From: Quillaja saponaria
Lineage: Eukaryota > Streptophyta > Magnoliopsida > Fabales > Quillajaceae
DNA length: 64,000 nucleotides
NCBI GenBank assembly: GCA_029379385.1
Contig: CM055607.1
Span: 15,500,001 to 15,564,000, forward strand
Direction of reading: 5' to 3'
A model generated the notes under the pieces. It ran no database searches. It saw nothing but the letters and a program-made list of their open reading frames with translations, and had not been told where the DNA came from. Shown piece after piece: positions 1-12,800 of the stretch. The translations under genes and the position numbers were made by a program. Each line of letters opens with the position of its first letter. Positions within the stretch are counted from its first letter, which is position 1.

Positions 1-800
1 TTAGCAGTAATGAGTAACGTTATAATAATTAGTATTAATAAGTCAATACTTTTTGTAGTTTTATTAGAAAATTTATGAAATTAATAATGATATTTTTATT
101 TTATTAATATCAGATATTTTATCATATATGTGAATGTGTTAAAATAATTAATTAGTGATAATGAATAATGTTATCATAATTAGTGATAATAAGTCAATAT
201 GTGTAATTAATGTTTACCTAAATTAGTAATGTTATTGTGAAATTTTGTATAATATTTAAAATTAGTGTTAGAAATTTTAAGATTCATGCCAATGATTAAT
301 AATTTAATCTAAATTAGGATTTTTATTATAATAAGTAAAATTATTTTTAATTTTAGGGTTAGGAATTTTATTAGAATTACTTATTTTGATGAAATAAATT
401 AATATTTTTTATAAATAATGTTTTTTCTTGTAGTTTTGTTATAAAATTAATGAAAATAAATAATGTCGTTTTTATTATTATGAAATATTTTACATAATAG
501 GAATATGTTGAAATAACTAATTAGTGATAATGAGTAATGTTATTAAAATTAATTATTTTTAATTTTAGGGTTAGAAATTTTATTAGAATTATTTATTTTG
601 ATGAAAATAAAAAAATTACAATAAATGTTATAAATAGTTAATTTTTTTATTTTTTGTTTATAGTTTTGTTAGAAAATTAATGAAAATAAGTAATTATTTT
701 TTTAATTAATATTAGGTATTTTATCATAATTGGTGGATATATTGAAATAATTAATTAGTGATAATTAATTAATAGTTTTGATATAAATTTATTTCATAAT
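1..800. repeat. Degenerate AT-rich repeated units
   Basis: Very AT-rich DNA with no coding potential. Related blocks recur imperfectly. One is a 'tagttttgttagaaaatt' type block near 50, 430 and 660. Another is an 'aattagtgataatgagtaatg' type block near 155, 515 and 755. A third is a 'ttttagggttag' block near 350 and 570. Spacing is irregular, about 230 to 380 bases. It could be the subterminal part of the MULE that follows, or unrelated low-complexity DNA. No inverted-repeat terminus was identified. Confidence 0.4.
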
Positions 801-839
801 CACTATATTTAGTACTTTTGCGATAAGTTAGGTAGTAAT

Positions 840-2290
840 TTGATGTTAATTTAAAATTTTGAAAGAATAAAACACATCATGGAAGACATAACGATTATTT
901 GTTACATAAATGGCACATGAGAATTGGGTCAAATGGGGTTATATGTATTCATATGCCTATGGGTATCGATTATGTCTGATTTCATGCTCATTTATGCAAA
1001 GCCCTAAAGGTTAACCAAAGAATCGAGTACTTAAGCATTATATGTCAATTTATCATTGCGTCCAATAATTCAACATGATACAATCCAATTAAAGTGGATA
1101 ATGATGATGATTTGGATGCCATATTTGGACATGCTAATAAGCAAGGTACTGGATTTTGCTTGGAGTTTTACTTAGAGAAAAAATGTAATTCAAGGTGTGC
1201 CATGACCTCTAGATTTTGGTCATGGTGGATCCTTATCAGTTCCTAATGCATATGTGTCAGAAGACAAAATTACAAAGACTCGATCAACAATGGTTGGTGG
1301 TTTGCCTCTTGTTAAGTATCATGACTATTTCACATTATATCTGGTTATACAAGAGATATCGCTATCTTGTCAGCCTCATCTCTAATTTTAAACATTAGAA
1401 CTACCATGTTTTGACAATCCTCATGCCATTGATCTTGAACAGAATGATAGAGATGATGATGACCTCGATTTTGATGCCAATGTTAATGATAATAATTTTG
1501 TCAAAGAGGAAGAAGATGATTTATTGAGCTAATATGTCCCAAACTCCTTAATTGACATTAACATTGAGGAGCCATTCACAGTAGAAACTTTCAATGTGAT
1601 GTCTCAACAGTGGGAGTTGCATGATAATTTTCATAATAAACAATTATTTAACATGAAGTGAAATTGAAAAACACCGTGAAGTATTGGCACATAAAGAACC
1701 ATGTGACGTTCAAAGTGAACAAGTTAAAAGAGGAGATTTGGGATATCAACTGTAAAATAAAAAGTAAAGGCTGCAAATGGAGGTTACGAGCCCATTTCAA
1801 TCAAAAACATGGAAAATTTCTTATTAGTAAGATAGATGCTCCTTATACATGTGTTTATACCAGCATGTCAATGGATCATTATAACCTCGATAAAGGTACA
1901 ATTGTTGAGTTCATAAAAAAATACAATTACAGAAAAACTCGATATGCCCAGAAAGCTGTTACGCAGGATGAAAAAAGATCACTTCCATTATAAACCCAAC
2001 ATGTACAAAATTTGGAATGCAAAGAAGAAAGTAATTAACCTAGTTTTTGGTTCATTTGTGCTGACTGGATTGGCAATTAATGGGTCTCGTATCAGTCTAG
2101 CATGGTTGTCAGAGACATCTCAACAATTGCATGATAACGTTGATGATATCACAGCTCAGAGATATGCATAAGCATATGTATTGCAACTTATCAGTGGATA
2201 CGCCGATAGGTCTCAATCTTGTGCGCATCTGACGTGGTTACCTCTAATGGAGAACTTTGAAGTTGCCGAACGTTACAATTAGGATAGCAC
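840..2290 (+). pseudogene. MuDR/MULE transposase N-terminal fragment
   Basis: Relic of a Mutator-like (MULE) transposase. The open stretch 1658-1993 reads like the MuDR N-terminal DNA-binding region: a 'KNHVTFKV' block, then 'GCKWRLRA', 'KIDAPYTCVYTSMSMDHYNLD' split over the conserved Cys and His positions, and an 'AEFIK'-like segment. A frame change near 1950 leads into 1944-2171, which continues the family with 'HYKPNMYKIWNAK'. An acidic Asp-rich stretch at 1440-1530 precedes the domain, as in plant MULE proteins. Stops and frameshifts separate the pieces. The catalytic DDE domain and the SWIM zinc finger are absent, so this is a 3'-truncated dead copy. Family assignment is secure; the ends are not defined. 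Confidence 0.8.
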
Positions 2291-2329
2291 ATGTCTAATG
2301 TTATATGTCCTCCACCTTCTACCTTCAAC

Positions 2330-4658
2330 ACCGATGAATCTCTTTCTCTAAATCCAGCCTATTTTCTATGAAAACAAGTTTCTTGTCTTGTTTTATTTAT
2401 TTATTTTTTTCTTTCCTGAATACAATATATAGTCTCCTATGATATTTTTTGAAACATCCTTAAGCCAAAAGTCACTCATATTTCTCATGATGCTTAACTT
2501 TCTTTTAAAAAACTATTCCATGACAAATTAAGTTCATATTCGATTACACCAACTCAAAGCTGATTTCTAAAACCTAAAGAAATCTAACTTGTTGATAATT
2601 ATCTTCAAAAAGCTAAATTCATTTTTGATGCACTTACTGCCTTTGGTTACCTAATTGATGAAACTAATCATGTTATCCAAATCCTTAAAAGGCTTATCTC
2701 ATGATTATGAAAATGTTGTAATTAATCTGTCCTCTCAAAAACCCATTCCTTACTTCATTGCCATTTGTACTACTATTCCTTTGGTTCTTATTGTGGTTAT
2801 AACCATGCTTGTGGTCATGGATACCACCAATATCATACTTCTTCCCTACAAGGATACCATCATTAGATATATAACTATTATCCATCATCTCGAAACCTTT
2901 AGCATTTTTTATTTTCCAACACAACCTAAGACTTTTCGCCCTCACCTTTTGATGCCCTTTATCCCCTTATGCTTCCTCTACAATGTCAGTATTGCATGAA
3001 TTTCAATCATATAATATGAGAGTGCCCTTACTTCTCTCATCCTACAAATTCAGATAGCTTAGCTCGTCCATTTATAGCAACGCAACTCCATGAGTCTTAT
3101 GACTTAACTTAGTATCCTGATACAGATGCTTCTTCTCACATAACATGAAATCAAGATATACTTTCTTCTTTTACTCCTTATCATGGTAGATATAAAGCTC
3201 TTGTTGGCAATGGTAATCTTCATCCTATTTATCATATTAATAATACCTCTCTTTACACTCCTTCTTCTTCCTATTCTTTATGTAATGTTCTAATAGTTCT
3301 TGCACTTTTAAGATAATATTTTCTTTGATAAAAAATTTATCAAAGATAATAATATAATATTGAATTTTCTACTTCTCACTTTTCTATTAAAAATTTGGTG
3401 ACCAAAAAGACTTTTCTTCAATGTAATAGCCATGGAGATCATTATCCTTTTCGAATTCTCATATTCGTGTTGGTCCATCTTTCGTTAGTCTCGCAAATAT
3501 TTGTGTTTCTCCTGAAGTATGGCATCATCATGTAGGTCGTCTAGGACATTTGATTTTGTTTAAGTTTTTACAATTACATTATAACAATGTTATCTAAAAA
3601 TAATTTTAATTTTCGTCATGCTAGTCAATTAGGAAAGAATGTTCGTTTTTCTTTTTCAGAAACTCATGAATGATATACTCAACCTTTCAAATTTTCATTT
3701 TTCATATGGGTGTCCCATATGATTTCTTTTATTCATTTTCTTTACTATTTTATTTTTATGAATTATTATTATCGTTTTAGTATATTTTTTCTTTTAATTT
3801 TGAAAATTTTATAACATGGTATATACTCAATTTAATACAAAAATTTATAGTATCCAATTTGATGGACACCATGAATTTGTTAATAATGTAGTTGAAAACT
3901 TTTCCCTAATAATGACATCTATTAACGTTTGTCTTATCCACATACTCACCAATAAAATAACAATACTGAGCTTATGCATCGTACTATTGGCAATATATAG
4001 TTCACATTCTACTGTTTCAAGCCCATCTTCCAAATAGTTTTCAAGTTGAAGCTCTTCATGCTACTGTTCACCTCAGGAACTTACTTCCTATTACTTCTCT
4101 TTTATACAAGACTCATTTTGAGGTTATCTGTAATAAATCTCATTCTTATTCTCATCTATTGTTTTTGGTTGTTTATGTTACCTTAATTATTCTGTTATTA
4201 CGCGTAACTTACAAATTAGCTACTAGGTCTGCTCCTTATGTCTTTTTAGGTTATCCCTCACATTACAAGGTTTACCATCATTTTGATCCTACTTCCAACA
4301 AGAAAATTTTTTCTAGTCATGTTCATTTTAAAGAAGAAATGTTTCCTTATCCTACTCTTATTCTACTAGTGCATTTGTTAGGATTATCTCTTCTTCTTTG
4401 CTAAATCTTGTAGTCTCTGTTACTTCCAATTTATGCAAGTGTGTTACTTCTCTTTTGTCCCATATGTTACATCTATATGAGTAGATACAGTAAGTTAATC
4501 TTTAAAAGCACCAATAGAGGCAACACCTCATATATCACATTCCCTACCAATCACACTTACAACACAATCTCCTCATACTAAATCTTCTAATAGTATGTTA
4601 ACCATCCACACCACCACCATTGTCACCACCATCTCCACCTCAACCACCATTCCCTCGT
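2330..4658 (+). mobile_element. Ty1/copia relic, left part (gag, protease, integrase)
   Basis: Decayed Ty1/copia polyprotein in domain order. Gag-like sequence lies at 2340-2800: 'FDALTAFGY', then 'VIQILKGLSHDYENVV' read across frames. A Gly/His-rich linker follows. The aspartic protease motif (D-T-D-A-S-S-H) is near 3120. The integrase zinc-binding 'HHHVGRLGH' is near 3520. An integrase core segment near 3840-3900 contains 'FDGHHEFVNN'. The integrase C-terminal 'APYVFLGYPSHYKVYHHFDP' type block is at 4230-4330. Many stops and shifts make it non-functional. It stops abruptly at 4658, where the gypsy element begins, and resumes after 12435. No copia LTR was recognised on either side. Confidence 0.85.
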
Positions 4659-6146
4659 TGTTATAACCCAGTATCGTAGTGTTATCTTTTAAAGTATTGT
4701 CAGTAATTTTTAGTATAAAATAAATACATACATTAATAAAACAATACGTCTTAAACAAACATTCAATATATACATATATATGAGTTAGAATTAGTTATTC
4801 CCTTAAGGTGTTTGTCAAAATGCCTAAAAGGGTTAGTTTCAAAGAAAAGCATGAAACTTAGTATATATAGGTTTTTGGTAATTAGAGGTTTATAATCCAT
4901 AAAATTTACAAACTAAATTATACTTGAAAGTATAATTTTAGCTCTGGAACACAACGTTGATTCAACGTCACATTTGTACCCAAGAATGAACAACGAGCAA
5001 AATCTATAACTTTGTGAGTGAAAAACATTACCTTTTGGTTACTAGCTGTGTTTTACAATATTATGTATATGTGTACAACTATTGAATGAAAGAGTCTAAC
5101 ACTTTGAGTTACATTATGTGATAAGGATGCTATGTCTTTGAAATTTTGTTAGTTAGTGTGCATGAATTGATGTGAAATCTTGTTTGTGCTTGATAAGGGC
5201 CAATGAAGTTATTATTACTATTTTTTTAATATAAGATAGAATCCGGATGCACCTAAGATATATTTGATTTGAGTATTTAATATTTGGATAAAAATATTCA
5301 AGTAACTTAGCCCTAGGAAGGTTATGTGAGAAGTTATGTATATTCTTGGTGTGCAGAAGCAAAAAACCTCGAGGAAGATGTGTACATGGTGTGCAAGTGC
5401 TGAGTTACTTCGATTATTGGCCTTTTTAGATGCTTTGTCTTGATTTGCTTGTATATTGTCTTTTATGAGTTATATTGTTTTTGATTTTGCATTTTCTCTA
5501 TATATGTGTACGTGTGAGATTGAATTACATTGTAACTTCAACTAATATGAAACGATCAAATATATATTTTCTAATTATATGTTGATTGATGCTAGTATCC
5601 TTTGGGTGCCTTTTTCACCCACTGAGTCTTTATGACTCACTTTTTGTTTATTTATGTTTTTTTTTTCTTTGTTTGATGCTCACAAACTTCTTTGATTGAA
5701 ACCTGACTTGCCAATAATGTTCCGGCAAGGTATTCATATGGAGATCACTTACTTGAAGTCATGGGATGAAGAGTTGCAGTCATTTGAGGCTTGGCTTATG
5801 AAGTTTTGATTTGTGGGACTTGTCTTTAATTGATTTTTCTTATGTGTGAATGGAGCGGAGTTCCTATTTTCCTTTGTGTTGTTGTTGTGGTTGTATATAA
5901 ACATGATAGATGTTGTTTGTATTATTGGGCATGTTTCACTTTACGTGGAACCTTTATCAAAATTTTTGGTTAAGTTTCTATTCCTTTTAGTAAACATGTG
6001 TTTGTATATAGTTATATTTTTATAAAACTTTCTATTAACTTTACTTGAGTCATTAATGTGCGCGTTTCTTTTGATTTGGAGTTTTGGGTACTGAGGTTTG
6101 GTTATTCATTCCTCTTGCCAATCATGCCTCCATGCGAGGTATAACA
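4659..6146 (+). repeat. 5' LTR of the gypsy element (internally deleted)
   Basis: Starts tgttataacccagtatcg and ends gaggtataaca just before the primer site. It matches the 3' LTR at 10111-12435 along its length with visible scattered substitutions. It lacks about 0.8 kb that the 3' LTR holds between roughly 10235 and 11050. The junction near 4775 falls in a tatacatatata run, and similar runs border the extra segment in the 3' LTR. Confidence 0.9.
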
Positions 6147-6149
6147 AGT

Positions 6150-6161
6150 TGGTATCAGAGC
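6150..6161 (+). other. Primer binding site (tRNA-Met type)
   Basis: TGGTATCAGAGC lies four bases after the LTR end, the standard plant initiator-methionine tRNA complement used for minus-strand priming. Confidence 0.9.
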
Positions 6162-6289
6162 CTGGGTTTAGAGGTCCGTGATTGCAAGTATGAGATGTTG
6201 TTACTTTGTTTGCGTATGTTACCCCTGGCGTATATGGACTTAATAATACATCCAAATTCATCCTGAAACTTTAAGTTGTGATACTATAA

Positions 6290-7470
6290 TATATTATCCA
6301 TGACCATATATGAGAAATGTATATTGCATTCGTTTGTGTTTGTTTTAAATACGATAAGATGCAATAATCGTATTGGTAGTCGTGGGAGACATCAGAATAA
6401 TGGTTTTGACCTGAGATCTACCAGCCCTCGAGTGCCAGTAGCCAAAGGCAGAAGTCGTAGAAGATGTTGTAGAGGTAGAGGTAGAGGTAGAGTCGCTGAG
6501 CAAGTTGAAGTAGTAGCATCTCTTTCTAATTTAAAGCAGTTGGTGAAGGGACTAGATCGAGTGCAAAGGGTTGTGGGTGACTAGTTGGGATTTTAGCGCA
6601 GCAACAGCAGCCTCAGCAAGGTCAACCACAGAGTCCTCTAGTTCCTCTTGTTCAGCCTCAACAAGAGGCAAACTCACTAGTTCTAGCTCAACAAGATCGA
6701 TGAGTATTCGTGTCATTGCATGATTTTAAAAATATGCAACCACCTAGATTGTCTTATGTGGATTCTACCTTGAATTCATATACTTTCTTGAAGGAATCTA
6801 ATTAATTATATATGGCTTTATGATGTGATACTGTTTGGGCAATGAAGTTAGTCAGCTATCAGCTGCATGATATGGCGTATGAGTGGTATAAGGTGTTCGT
6901 GCTATGATGAACTGAGCCAACTCTACTTGCGTGGCTGAAGTTGAGTAGAGCTTTTACTAAATGTTTTTTACCTGAAAGTGTGAGGGATAAGTATGCTCAG
7001 GAGTTTGAGCTACTAATTTAGATTTAAGGCATGTCAGTGGTAAAGTATAAGACTCGATTCACTAGGCTGTCCCACTTTGCTTCATATACGGTGGCAACTA
7101 AGTAGATGAGATTGAAGAGGTTTGTCAATGGCTTAAGGGATTCTTTGTTCTTATTAGTGTTCATGATGGACACTACCACTTATACTCAGGCTATGGATGT
7201 TGCTTATCGACTGGAAAACCGGTATTTGGAAAGGCAATCAGAGCAGGAAAGTCAAAAGAAGGAAAGACATGAGGGTCCTTCCACTTCTAGGTCAGATAGT
7301 TTCTAAAGGTCTATAAGTGAATCTACCTCAGGACGTGGCTTATTTGATAGGGGTTTTCAGCCAAGCAGAGGTCAGACTAGACATAACTTTGGAATTTAGT
7401 CATAGGTGGCATCGTTTAGTGGTCTTCAAATCTCAGAAGTTCCAGTGTGCCCTACTTGTGGTGCACTACT
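6290..7470 (+). pseudogene. Gypsy gag relic
   Basis: An Arg/Gly-rich start (6430-6500, repeated Arg-Gly-Arg-Gly) is followed by gag-like blocks: 'MQPPRLSY' near 6735, 'LHDMAYEWY' near 6865 and 'FTKCFLPESVRDKYAQEFELL' read near 6955-7010. An open stretch at 7106-7306 contains 'YTQAMDVAYRLENRY'. A partial zinc-knuckle start (Cys-Pro-Thr-Cys) lies near 7450. Several in-frame stops interrupt it. Confidence 0.8.
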
Positions 7471-7639
7471 CGTAATTTGATTTCAGCTATTCAAGCTAGA
7501 TGGCTTATCAGGAAGAAACATCAGCCTTATCTATCTTATATCAGGGATACTCAACTGGAGTGTCCTACTTTGAAGTAAATTCCTGTGGTGAAAGAATCCG
7601 GAAGAACTTCCTACTCTTCCTCCTGAGAAGGAGATAATG

Positions 7640-8915
7640 TTTGGTATCAATTTGTTGTCAGGCGCTTAACAAAGCTCTATACCCCCATACCGTATAGCTC
7701 CTAATGAATTGAGAGAGCTAAAGGTACAGTTGCAAGACTTGTTGGATAAGGGATTTATTTGTCCCAGTATGTCTCCTTGGGGTGCTCCTATTTTATTTTA
7801 TCTTTGTTAAAAATAAAGATGGTTCATTCCGACTGTGTATAGATTACTAGCATCTAGATAGGGTCACAACAAAAAACAAGTATCCTCTCCCTAGGTTTAA
7901 TGATTTATTTAATTAATTGCAGGGAGCTTAAAACTTTTCAAAGATTGATCTTCGTTCAGGGTATCACCAACTCTGGATTAAGAAGGAAGATGTTCTAAAA
8001 ACTGCTTTCCGCACCCGATATGGACATTATGAGTTCTTAGTTATGTCTTTTAGACTCACTAATGTTGGATCTTATAAACAGGGTGTTCAAGTCTTTCTTG
8101 GATTTGTTTGCTATTGTTTTTATCAATGACATTTTGTATACTCCAAGTGATAAGTAGCATAAGAAGCATCTTCGTATTATCTTGCGAACACTTAGGAAAA
8201 ACAAGCTTTATGCTAAATTTTCTAAATGTGAATTCTGGTTAAATCATGTAACATTCTTCAGAAATGTGATCTCCAAAAAAGAAATTCATGTAAACTCCTC
8301 GAAAGTTGAAGTAGCTCAGAATTTGCCTCATCCAACAAATGTGTCAGAAATTCAAAGTTTTTTGGGTTTAGTTGGGTATTACAGGAGATTTATTGAAAAA
8401 TTCTCCTCTATTACTGTACCCTTAACTCGTTTGACTCAGAAAGATGTTAAGTTTATTTGGTCAGAGGCTTGTGAGGAAAGTTTTCAGAAACTTAAGATTT
8501 GTCTGACTTCAACTCCAGTCCTTACTCTTCTTTCTGGTACAGGGAAGTATACAGTATTTTATGATGCTTCCCATATCTGACTTGGATGTATTTTGATGAA
8601 GGATAAAAAGGTGATTGCAAATGCTTTAAGATAGCTGAAGAAACATGAAATGAACTATTCTACCCATGACCTTGAGATGGCAGTAGTAATATTTACTTTG
8701 AAGGTGTGGGGGCATTATTTGTGTGGTAAAATTTGTGAAATTTTCACGGATCATAAAAGTCTTAAGTACATATTTGATAAGAAAGATCTAAACTTGAGGC
8801 AGTGTTGACGGATTGAGCTATTAGAAGAATATGATTGCTCAATTTCTTAGTATCCAAGGAAAGCTAATGTAGTTGCAGATGCCTTAAATAGGAAGTCAAT
8901 AGATAGCTGAATTTT
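7640..8915 (+). pseudogene. Gypsy reverse transcriptase and RNase H relic
   Basis: RT begins with '[13 protein letters not shown]' near 7690, then '[13 protein letters not shown]' and '[14 protein letters not shown]' across a shift. The segment near 7940-8060 holds '[11 protein letters not shown]' and '[11 protein letters not shown]'. The YxDD region near 8110-8135 has decayed. The open stretch 8182-8580 holds the conserved 'FLGLVGYYRRFIEKFS' thumb and 'FYDASH' at the RNase H start. RNase H continues to near 8900 ('[12 protein letters not shown]', 'ADALN'). Stops at several sites rule out function. Confidence 0.88.
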
Positions 8916-8929
8916 TTTTATTAGTGGTA

Positions 8930-9990
8930 TGGTATGAAAAAGGATGTAATGGACATTGTCTCCAAGTATCTGGTATGCCAGCAGGTAAAAGCTGAACATA
9001 AGAAACCTGCGGGAACATTGTAAAATTAGATATTCTAGAGTGGAAACGATAAATGGTTACTATGGACTTTGTAACAGGACTTCCCAAGATCTTTAGGGGT
9101 TATAACTCATTTTGGATTATTATAGATCGATTGACTAAATCAGCGTAGTTTCTTCTAGTGAAAACTACGTACTTAGCACATTAGTATGCTAAGTTGTATT
9201 TAGATGAGATAGTTTCGTTACATGGAGTACTAGTTTCTATCATTTCAAATCAGGGCAATCAGTTCACTACAGCATTCTAGAAATCTTTTCAAGATGCTAT
9301 GGGTACTCAGTCTATGAGAACTATACAAACCTTAAAGAATATCCTGTGAGCTTGTGTGATTGACTTTGAAATTCAACATTTGCCACTTATGGAATTTGTT
9401 TATAGTAACAGTTATCATAGTAGCATTTAGATAGCACCATTTGAAACTTTGTACAGAAGAAAGTGTAGATTTCTAGTTGGATGGTTTGAAACTGGTGAGC
9501 ATCAATTACTAGGACCAGAGTTGGTTTAGGATACTATAGAGAAGGTGCAGGTGAATCATGATAGGTTGAGGACAACTCAAAGTAAACATAAGTCTTATGC
9601 CGATAATCATCGAAGTGAGTAATCATGTGTTTTTGAAGGTTTCACCTTTCAAAGGTACAATAAGGCTTTGCAAGAAAGGGAAGTTGAGTCCTAGATTCAT
9701 AGAACCTTTCTAGATTTTGGATAAGGTTAGACCTATGACTTCTAGGTTAGCTTTACCACTGGATTTTGATAAGGTACATTCAATTTTTCATATATCTATA
9801 CTTCAGAAGTATTTACTTGATGAATCTCATGTTTTACAGGTTTAGCAAGTGCAAGTGGATAAGAACTTGATTTATGAAGAGCAATCAATGGTGATCATTG
9901 ATAGACAAGTCCGTAAACTTCGATTCGAAGATCATTTCTTTAGTGAAAGTTGTTTGGCAACATCACAATGAATAAGAAGCCACTTAGGAA
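8930..9990 (+). pseudogene. Gypsy integrase relic with chromovirus-like C-terminus
   Basis: The integrase core is recognisable at 9055-9400: 'MDFVTGLPK', 'FWIIIDRLTKSA', 'LHGVLVSIISNQG' and 'MEFVYSNSYHSSI'. It is followed by 'PFETLYRRKCR', then a C-terminal region with 'GKLSPRFIEPF' across a shift, and 'HVLQVQQVQVDKNL' to 'VRKLRFED' near 9840-9930. The zinc-binding N-terminal part is mostly missing: only 'SKYLVCQQVKAEHKKPAG' survives near 8965-9015. Stops are frequent. Confidence 0.85.
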
Positions 9991-10098
9991 TATGAAGATA
10001 TGACAAGGCAACAATATATGTATTTTTTTTTTTTTGAATGATTTAGGTAAACGAAACGTCCTTATTTATTATGTTAAAATTTGGGACAAATTTCTTTT

Positions 10099-10110
10099 AA
10101 GAGGGGAGAC
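10099..10110 (+). other. Polypurine tract
   Basis: aagaggggagac lies immediately before the 3' LTR start at 10111, the expected plus-strand priming site. Confidence 0.8.
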
Positions 10111-12435
10111 TGTTATAACCCAGTATCATAATATTAAATTTTAGAGTATTGAAGTAATTTTTAGTATAAAAGAAATACATGCATTAATAAAAAAAAACTC
10201 AAATAAACATTCAATATAAACATACATATACTAAAAAATATATATGTATACACCACTACTTTACAATTGTTGACTTTGAACTTCTCACTTTATTTCCTTT
10301 TCTTTTTCCCTTATTCCTTTTATTTTTTTCTCTTTTTTTATTCTTGGCCGAGTGCTATCCTTCCCCTGTTTTTTTGCACCACCTCCATTTTATTTCTTGT
10401 CCTTGCTTCCTAATTCTTCTACACCTTTTCTCCAAGAACTGAAGTTCAGTTCATGAACTCCATAGCTTTGCTTTGAACTCCTCCTTCAAACCAGCTAGGT
10501 GCGTTATTTTTTCCTCTTGTGATGTGCTTAAGTTTTAGTTCAGCTTTCCTTTTTCCTTTTTGTTTCACCGTTGGCTGCCTTGTTTTGTAGCAACTGCCAC
10601 CAATTCCTAGAAGACTAGCTATTGTGGTCTTTTTTCACTATGGTGTAGCAGCTTCCTCCATATGAAGCAACATCCTAGGAACAGAATTGGAGGCAACAGC
10701 CATCAACAGTAGCAGGTAGCTACTAGGCTGTGGGTTAGGTAGTTCCAATTACCACAAAATCTAAGCATTTACCTTGTTTTCTTGTAGTTTATTCCTTTTT
10801 CCTCTCTGTTTGTTGAGAATTATACGAAGGGTTTGAGTAATTGTGAATGAAAGTGTAGGAATGGAAGCTTGAAAGTGATTAAAATAGAGGATTAGAGTGA
10901 GTTAGTGTTGAGTTTCCATAATTCAAGCTTTTAAATAGCTAAATCAATTTTAATGTTATTGTTTAGAATACATGTAGTGTAGAAAGTGAGGGATTTGTAT
11001 TGGTTTTCTTAGTATATGTATGTGTGTGTATATATATATATATATACATACACATAAGTTGGAATTAGTTATGCCCTCAAGGCGTTTGTTAAAATGCCTA
11101 AAAGGTCTTAGTTTCAAAGAAATGCATGAAATTTAGTACATACAGGTTTTTGGTAATCAGAGGTTCATAATCCATGAAATTTACAAACTAAATTATACTA
11201 GGAAATGTAATTTTAGCTCTGTAATATAACGTTGATTCAACGTCACCTTTGAACCCAAGAAGGAATAACGAGCAAAATCCATAACTTTGTGAGTGAAAAA
11301 CATTACCTTTTGGCCACTAGTTGTGTTTTGCAATATTGTGTATGTGTATAATTGTTGAATGAAGGTGTGTAGCACTTTGAGTTGCATTATGTGATAAGAA
11401 GCTATGTCTTTGAAATTTTGTTAGTTAGTGTGTATGAATTGATGTGAAATCTTGTTTGTGCTAGATAAAGGCCAATGAAGTTATTATTATTATTATTTTA
11501 ATATGAGATAGAATCTGGGTGCACTTAGGACATATTTGATTTGAGTATTTGATATTCAAAAAAAAATATTTGTGTAACTTAGCCCTGGGTAGGTTATGTG
11601 AGAAGTTATGTATATTCTTGGTGTATGAAAGCAAAAAGCTCGGAGGAAGATGTGTACATGGTGTGCGGGTATTGAATTACTTCGATTATTGGCCCTTTTG
11701 GATTCTTGATTTGCTTGCATATTGTTTTTTGTGAGTTATATTGGTTTTCGTTTCACATTTTCTATATATATGTGTGCGTGTGAGAATGAATTATATTATA
11801 ACTTAAGCTAATATGAAACTATCAAGTATATGTTTTCTAAATATACGTTGATTGATGCTAGTACCATTTCGGTATGTTTTTCATTCACTAAGTTTTTATA
11901 ACTACCTTTTCATTTATTTGTGTTTTCTCTATCTTTTTTTTCTTTTTCTTTTTTAGCATTAGGTTCTCACCTAACTTCTCCGACTGAAACTTGACTTTCT
12001 GATATTGTTGGGGCAAGGTATTCACCCGAGATCACTTACTTGAAGCCATGGGATGAAGATTTACAGTCACTTTAGGCTCGGCTTATGAAGTTTTGATTTG
12101 TGGGACTTATCATTAATTGATTTTTCTTATATGTGTATAGAGCGGAGCTCCTAGTTTCCATTGTGTTGTTGCTGTGGTTGTATATAAACATGATATATAC
12201 TATTTGTATTATTGGGCATATTCTACTTTAAGGGAAACATCTACATAAATTTTTAGTTAAGTTATTATTCCTTTCAATAAACATATGTTTGTATATAGTT
12301 ATATTTTTTATAAAACTTTCTATTAACTTTACTTGAGTCATTAATTGTGTGCATTTCTTTTGATTTGGAGTTCAAGGTATGGAAGTTTGGTTATTCATTC
12401 CTTTGGTCGGTCATGCCTCCGTGTGGGATGTGACA
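10111..12435 (+). repeat. 3' LTR of the gypsy element
   Basis: Full-length LTR of 2325 bases, from tgttataacccag to gggatgtgaca, followed directly by the ctcgt duplication. It keeps the pyrimidine-rich leader-like region (10270-10440) that the 5' LTR has lost. It also carries a (TA)n run near 11029-11045, where the deletion in the other LTR probably occurred. Confidence 0.92.
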
Positions 12436-12800
12436 CTCGTATCAACGTCACTAGGTCTATGCATGGCATTTGTAAACCTAAAATAATTCTAACTCTTTTT
12501 TCCTTTACACCCAGCCTCCAACTTAAGCCACTTGCTTTTTCCCAAGCCAATAATATTCATAAATGTCGGCAATTTTGAGTGATGAGTATAATGCTCTATT
12601 ACAAAATAATTCTTGGTGATTGTTTATTTTTTGCGAAATTAGAATATCATTGGTTCTAAATAGGTATATACAGTAAAATAAAAGGAAGATGTTTCATCAA
12701 AAGATACAAGGCAAGGTTGGTTGCTCAAGAGTATGGTTTGGATTATGATGGAACATTTACTCATGTGGTGAAGTCTACTACTATTCATATTAAATGATAT
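12436..12800 (+). mobile_element. Ty1/copia relic, right part (start of reverse transcriptase)
   Basis: Directly after the ctcgt duplication the copia polyprotein resumes. It shows 'NVTRSMHGICKPK', 'SQANNIHKCRQF', a 'SDEYNALLQNNSW'-like block, then the RT start 'RYKARLVAQ.YGLDYDGTF' near 12700-12760. This is the region that normally follows the integrase end seen at 4330, so the two halves are one element. It fades out near 12800; most of RT and RNase H and the 3' LTR are absent. Confidence 0.85.

Larger units (their letters stand above)
4659..12435 (+). mobile_element. Ty3/gypsy LTR retrotransposon, chromovirus (Tekay-like), nested in copia
   Basis: Complete but dead element. Both LTRs begin tgttataaccc and end ...aca. 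A tRNA-Met type primer site follows the left LTR, and a purine tract precedes the right one. Gag, reverse transcriptase, RNase H and integrase remains lie between, all on the + strand. A perfect 5-bp duplication (ctcgt) flanks it at 4654-4658 and 12436-12440. Domain order RT-RH-INT identifies Ty3/gypsy. The long LTRs and the C-terminal 'VRKLR...VKVVWQHHNE' tail suggest the Tekay/del chromovirus clade, which is inferred from memory of that family. Multiple in-frame stops occur in every domain. Confidence 0.92.
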
